Source of the DNA: Karalla daura
Lineage: Eukaryota; Chordata; Actinopteri; Chaetodontiformes; Leiognathidae
Direction: 5' to 3'
Assembly (NCBI GenBank): GCA_029224185.1
Contig: CM055201.1
Span: forward strand, 4,121,418-4,185,417
DNA length: 64,000 bases
This document shows positions 63,389 to 64,000 of the stretch, piece after piece. The translations under genes were made by a program, and so were the position numbers. Position 1 is the first letter of the stretch. Every line of letters starts with the position of its first letter. A model generated the notes under the pieces. The model had not been told where the DNA came from and ran no database searches. It saw only the letters and a program-made list of their open reading frames with translations.

Positions 63389-63712
63389 AACACAAAGCTA
63401 CAGCTCCCTGGACGAGCTGCTAAACAGCAGAATTATCAGATTAACAACAATATGAGGTCTAGTCTCCAGTTACTTTCCCTTGTAGTGAACTACACGACAG
63501 ACTGTGGAGACACGCTCCGGTCCAAGGTTTTAAGAGCTTTAGTTGTTTCAGATGTGACAAACGTCAGAGGAATTTTCAGCGTTGTGTCGCTCCTGGAAGA
63601 GGAACCGGAGGCTCTGGTTTCACTTTGCCGCTTTATGGGAAAACTTATGACTGATCTGAAAACTGCTTTCCCTCCAGACTACCTTCTCCCCTGGTTTCTG
63701 CAGGTTTTATAA
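63389..63712 (+). CDS. Unassigned open stretch, possible exon
   Basis: A 108-codon stretch is open from just after a TGA at 63386-63388 to a TAA at 63710-63712, with an ATG at 63452. From that ATG the predicted peptide is 86 residues. It has protein-like composition, with a helix-like Leu/Glu-rich middle (SVVSLLEEEPEALVSLCRFM). A possible donor (ctgcag/gttt) lies at 63703/63704. I do not recognise a family. It may be an exon of a gene continuing past the window, a transposon relic or chance. Confidence 0.25.
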   Translation, partial: NTKLQLPGRAAKQQNYQINNNMRSSLQLLSLVVNYTTDCGDTLRSKVLRALVVSDVTNVRGIFSVVSLLEEEPEALVSLCRFMGKLMTDLKTAFPPDYLLPWFLQVL

Positions 63713-64000
63713 AGAAAACCGATCCCTACCAAAAACACAAATCTTTTGCTCAAGCTGAACCACCTGCAACAGGACTTCCAACACTTTTCCATTCATATCA
63801 GTGGATGCGTTGACAGATTGCAATACAGGTGTGATAATAACAAAAAAAAATAGACCCTGCCTCTGTTAAATATGGCCTGTGGTTGTAAGAAATGATAGTA
63901 CTGCATTCATGGAATCCACGTATCTGCGCTCATGGCGTCTTGGCTCCACATTATCTTTGAACACTGTTTCTCCCTCCTTCTCAACTTAGATAGCACACAT
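63713..64000. other. AT-rich right edge, nothing recognised
   Basis: Contains an A9 run at 63841-63849 and no exon or named repeat that I can support. Confidence 0.4.

Overview
This window is vertebrate nuclear DNA, almost certainly from a teleost fish. The grounds are one compact intron-containing gene with 86-171 bp introns between coding exons, very dense microsatellites, and degraded LINEs and short interspersed repeats of kinds common in teleosts. There is no bacterial or viral gene organisation, no CRISPR array, and no tRNA or rRNA gene that I could recognise. The species cannot be named from sequence alone.

The only gene I can support with confidence is the orthologue of the vertebrate gene C2orf42, on the + strand at about 1.7-5.3 kb. 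A TATA-less promoter (CACGTG box, two tandem CCAAT boxes, a ZNF143-like site) precedes a short first exon ending at 1845. Eight coding exons (2174-3320, 3463-3585, 3757-3858, 4004-4108, 4240-4347, 4479-4576, 4744-4906, 4993-5231) join in frame to 694 codons plus a stop. The protein has an N-terminal cysteine cluster and two SWIM-like CxC...CxH zinc-ligand patterns, followed by a conserved C-terminal region. If exon 1 splices to 2155, it carries a 29-codon upstream ORF whose stop overlaps the first in-frame ATG (TAATG).

Layout: 1-1600 is the 5' flank, with one opposite-strand ORF of unknown status. 5.2-5.8 kb holds the 3' flank with a 204-bp (GA)n tract joined to (GACA)n. 5.9-7.6 kb and 9.2-9.9 kb are CpG-rich. 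From about 10 kb to the right end I see no recognisable protein-coding gene. This gene-poor tract mixes three things. The first is unique blocks with dense homeodomain-like AT cores, which look like candidate conserved regulatory elements (for example 10.5-10.8, 11.1-11.7, 26.1-26.5, 30.0-30.4, 31.5-31.95, 42.5-43.9, 56.05-56.7 and 61.6-62.1 kb). The second is microsatellites, including two 155-160 bp GATA-type arrays in opposite orientation at 23.0 and 36.8 kb. The third is transposon relics: a minus-strand L2/Rex-like reverse-transcriptase fragment at 34.3-35.0 kb, L1-type ORF1 and reverse-transcriptase fragments at 53.7-54.4 and 55.1-55.7 kb, four copies of a SINE-like repeat, and several MITE-like or LINE-tail repeats.

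I did not find a clearly new multi-gene system. The most checkable unusual signals are the SWIM-like architecture and stop-start uORF of C2orf42, a perfect 19-bp duplication carrying an ATF4-C/EBP-like site fused to a POU octamer (17889-17926), an 11-nt perfect U1-complementary splice donor on the minus strand (62902-62912), and an unexplained 108-codon open stretch near the right end (63389-63712). All conservation statements are inference, because no alignment could be run.
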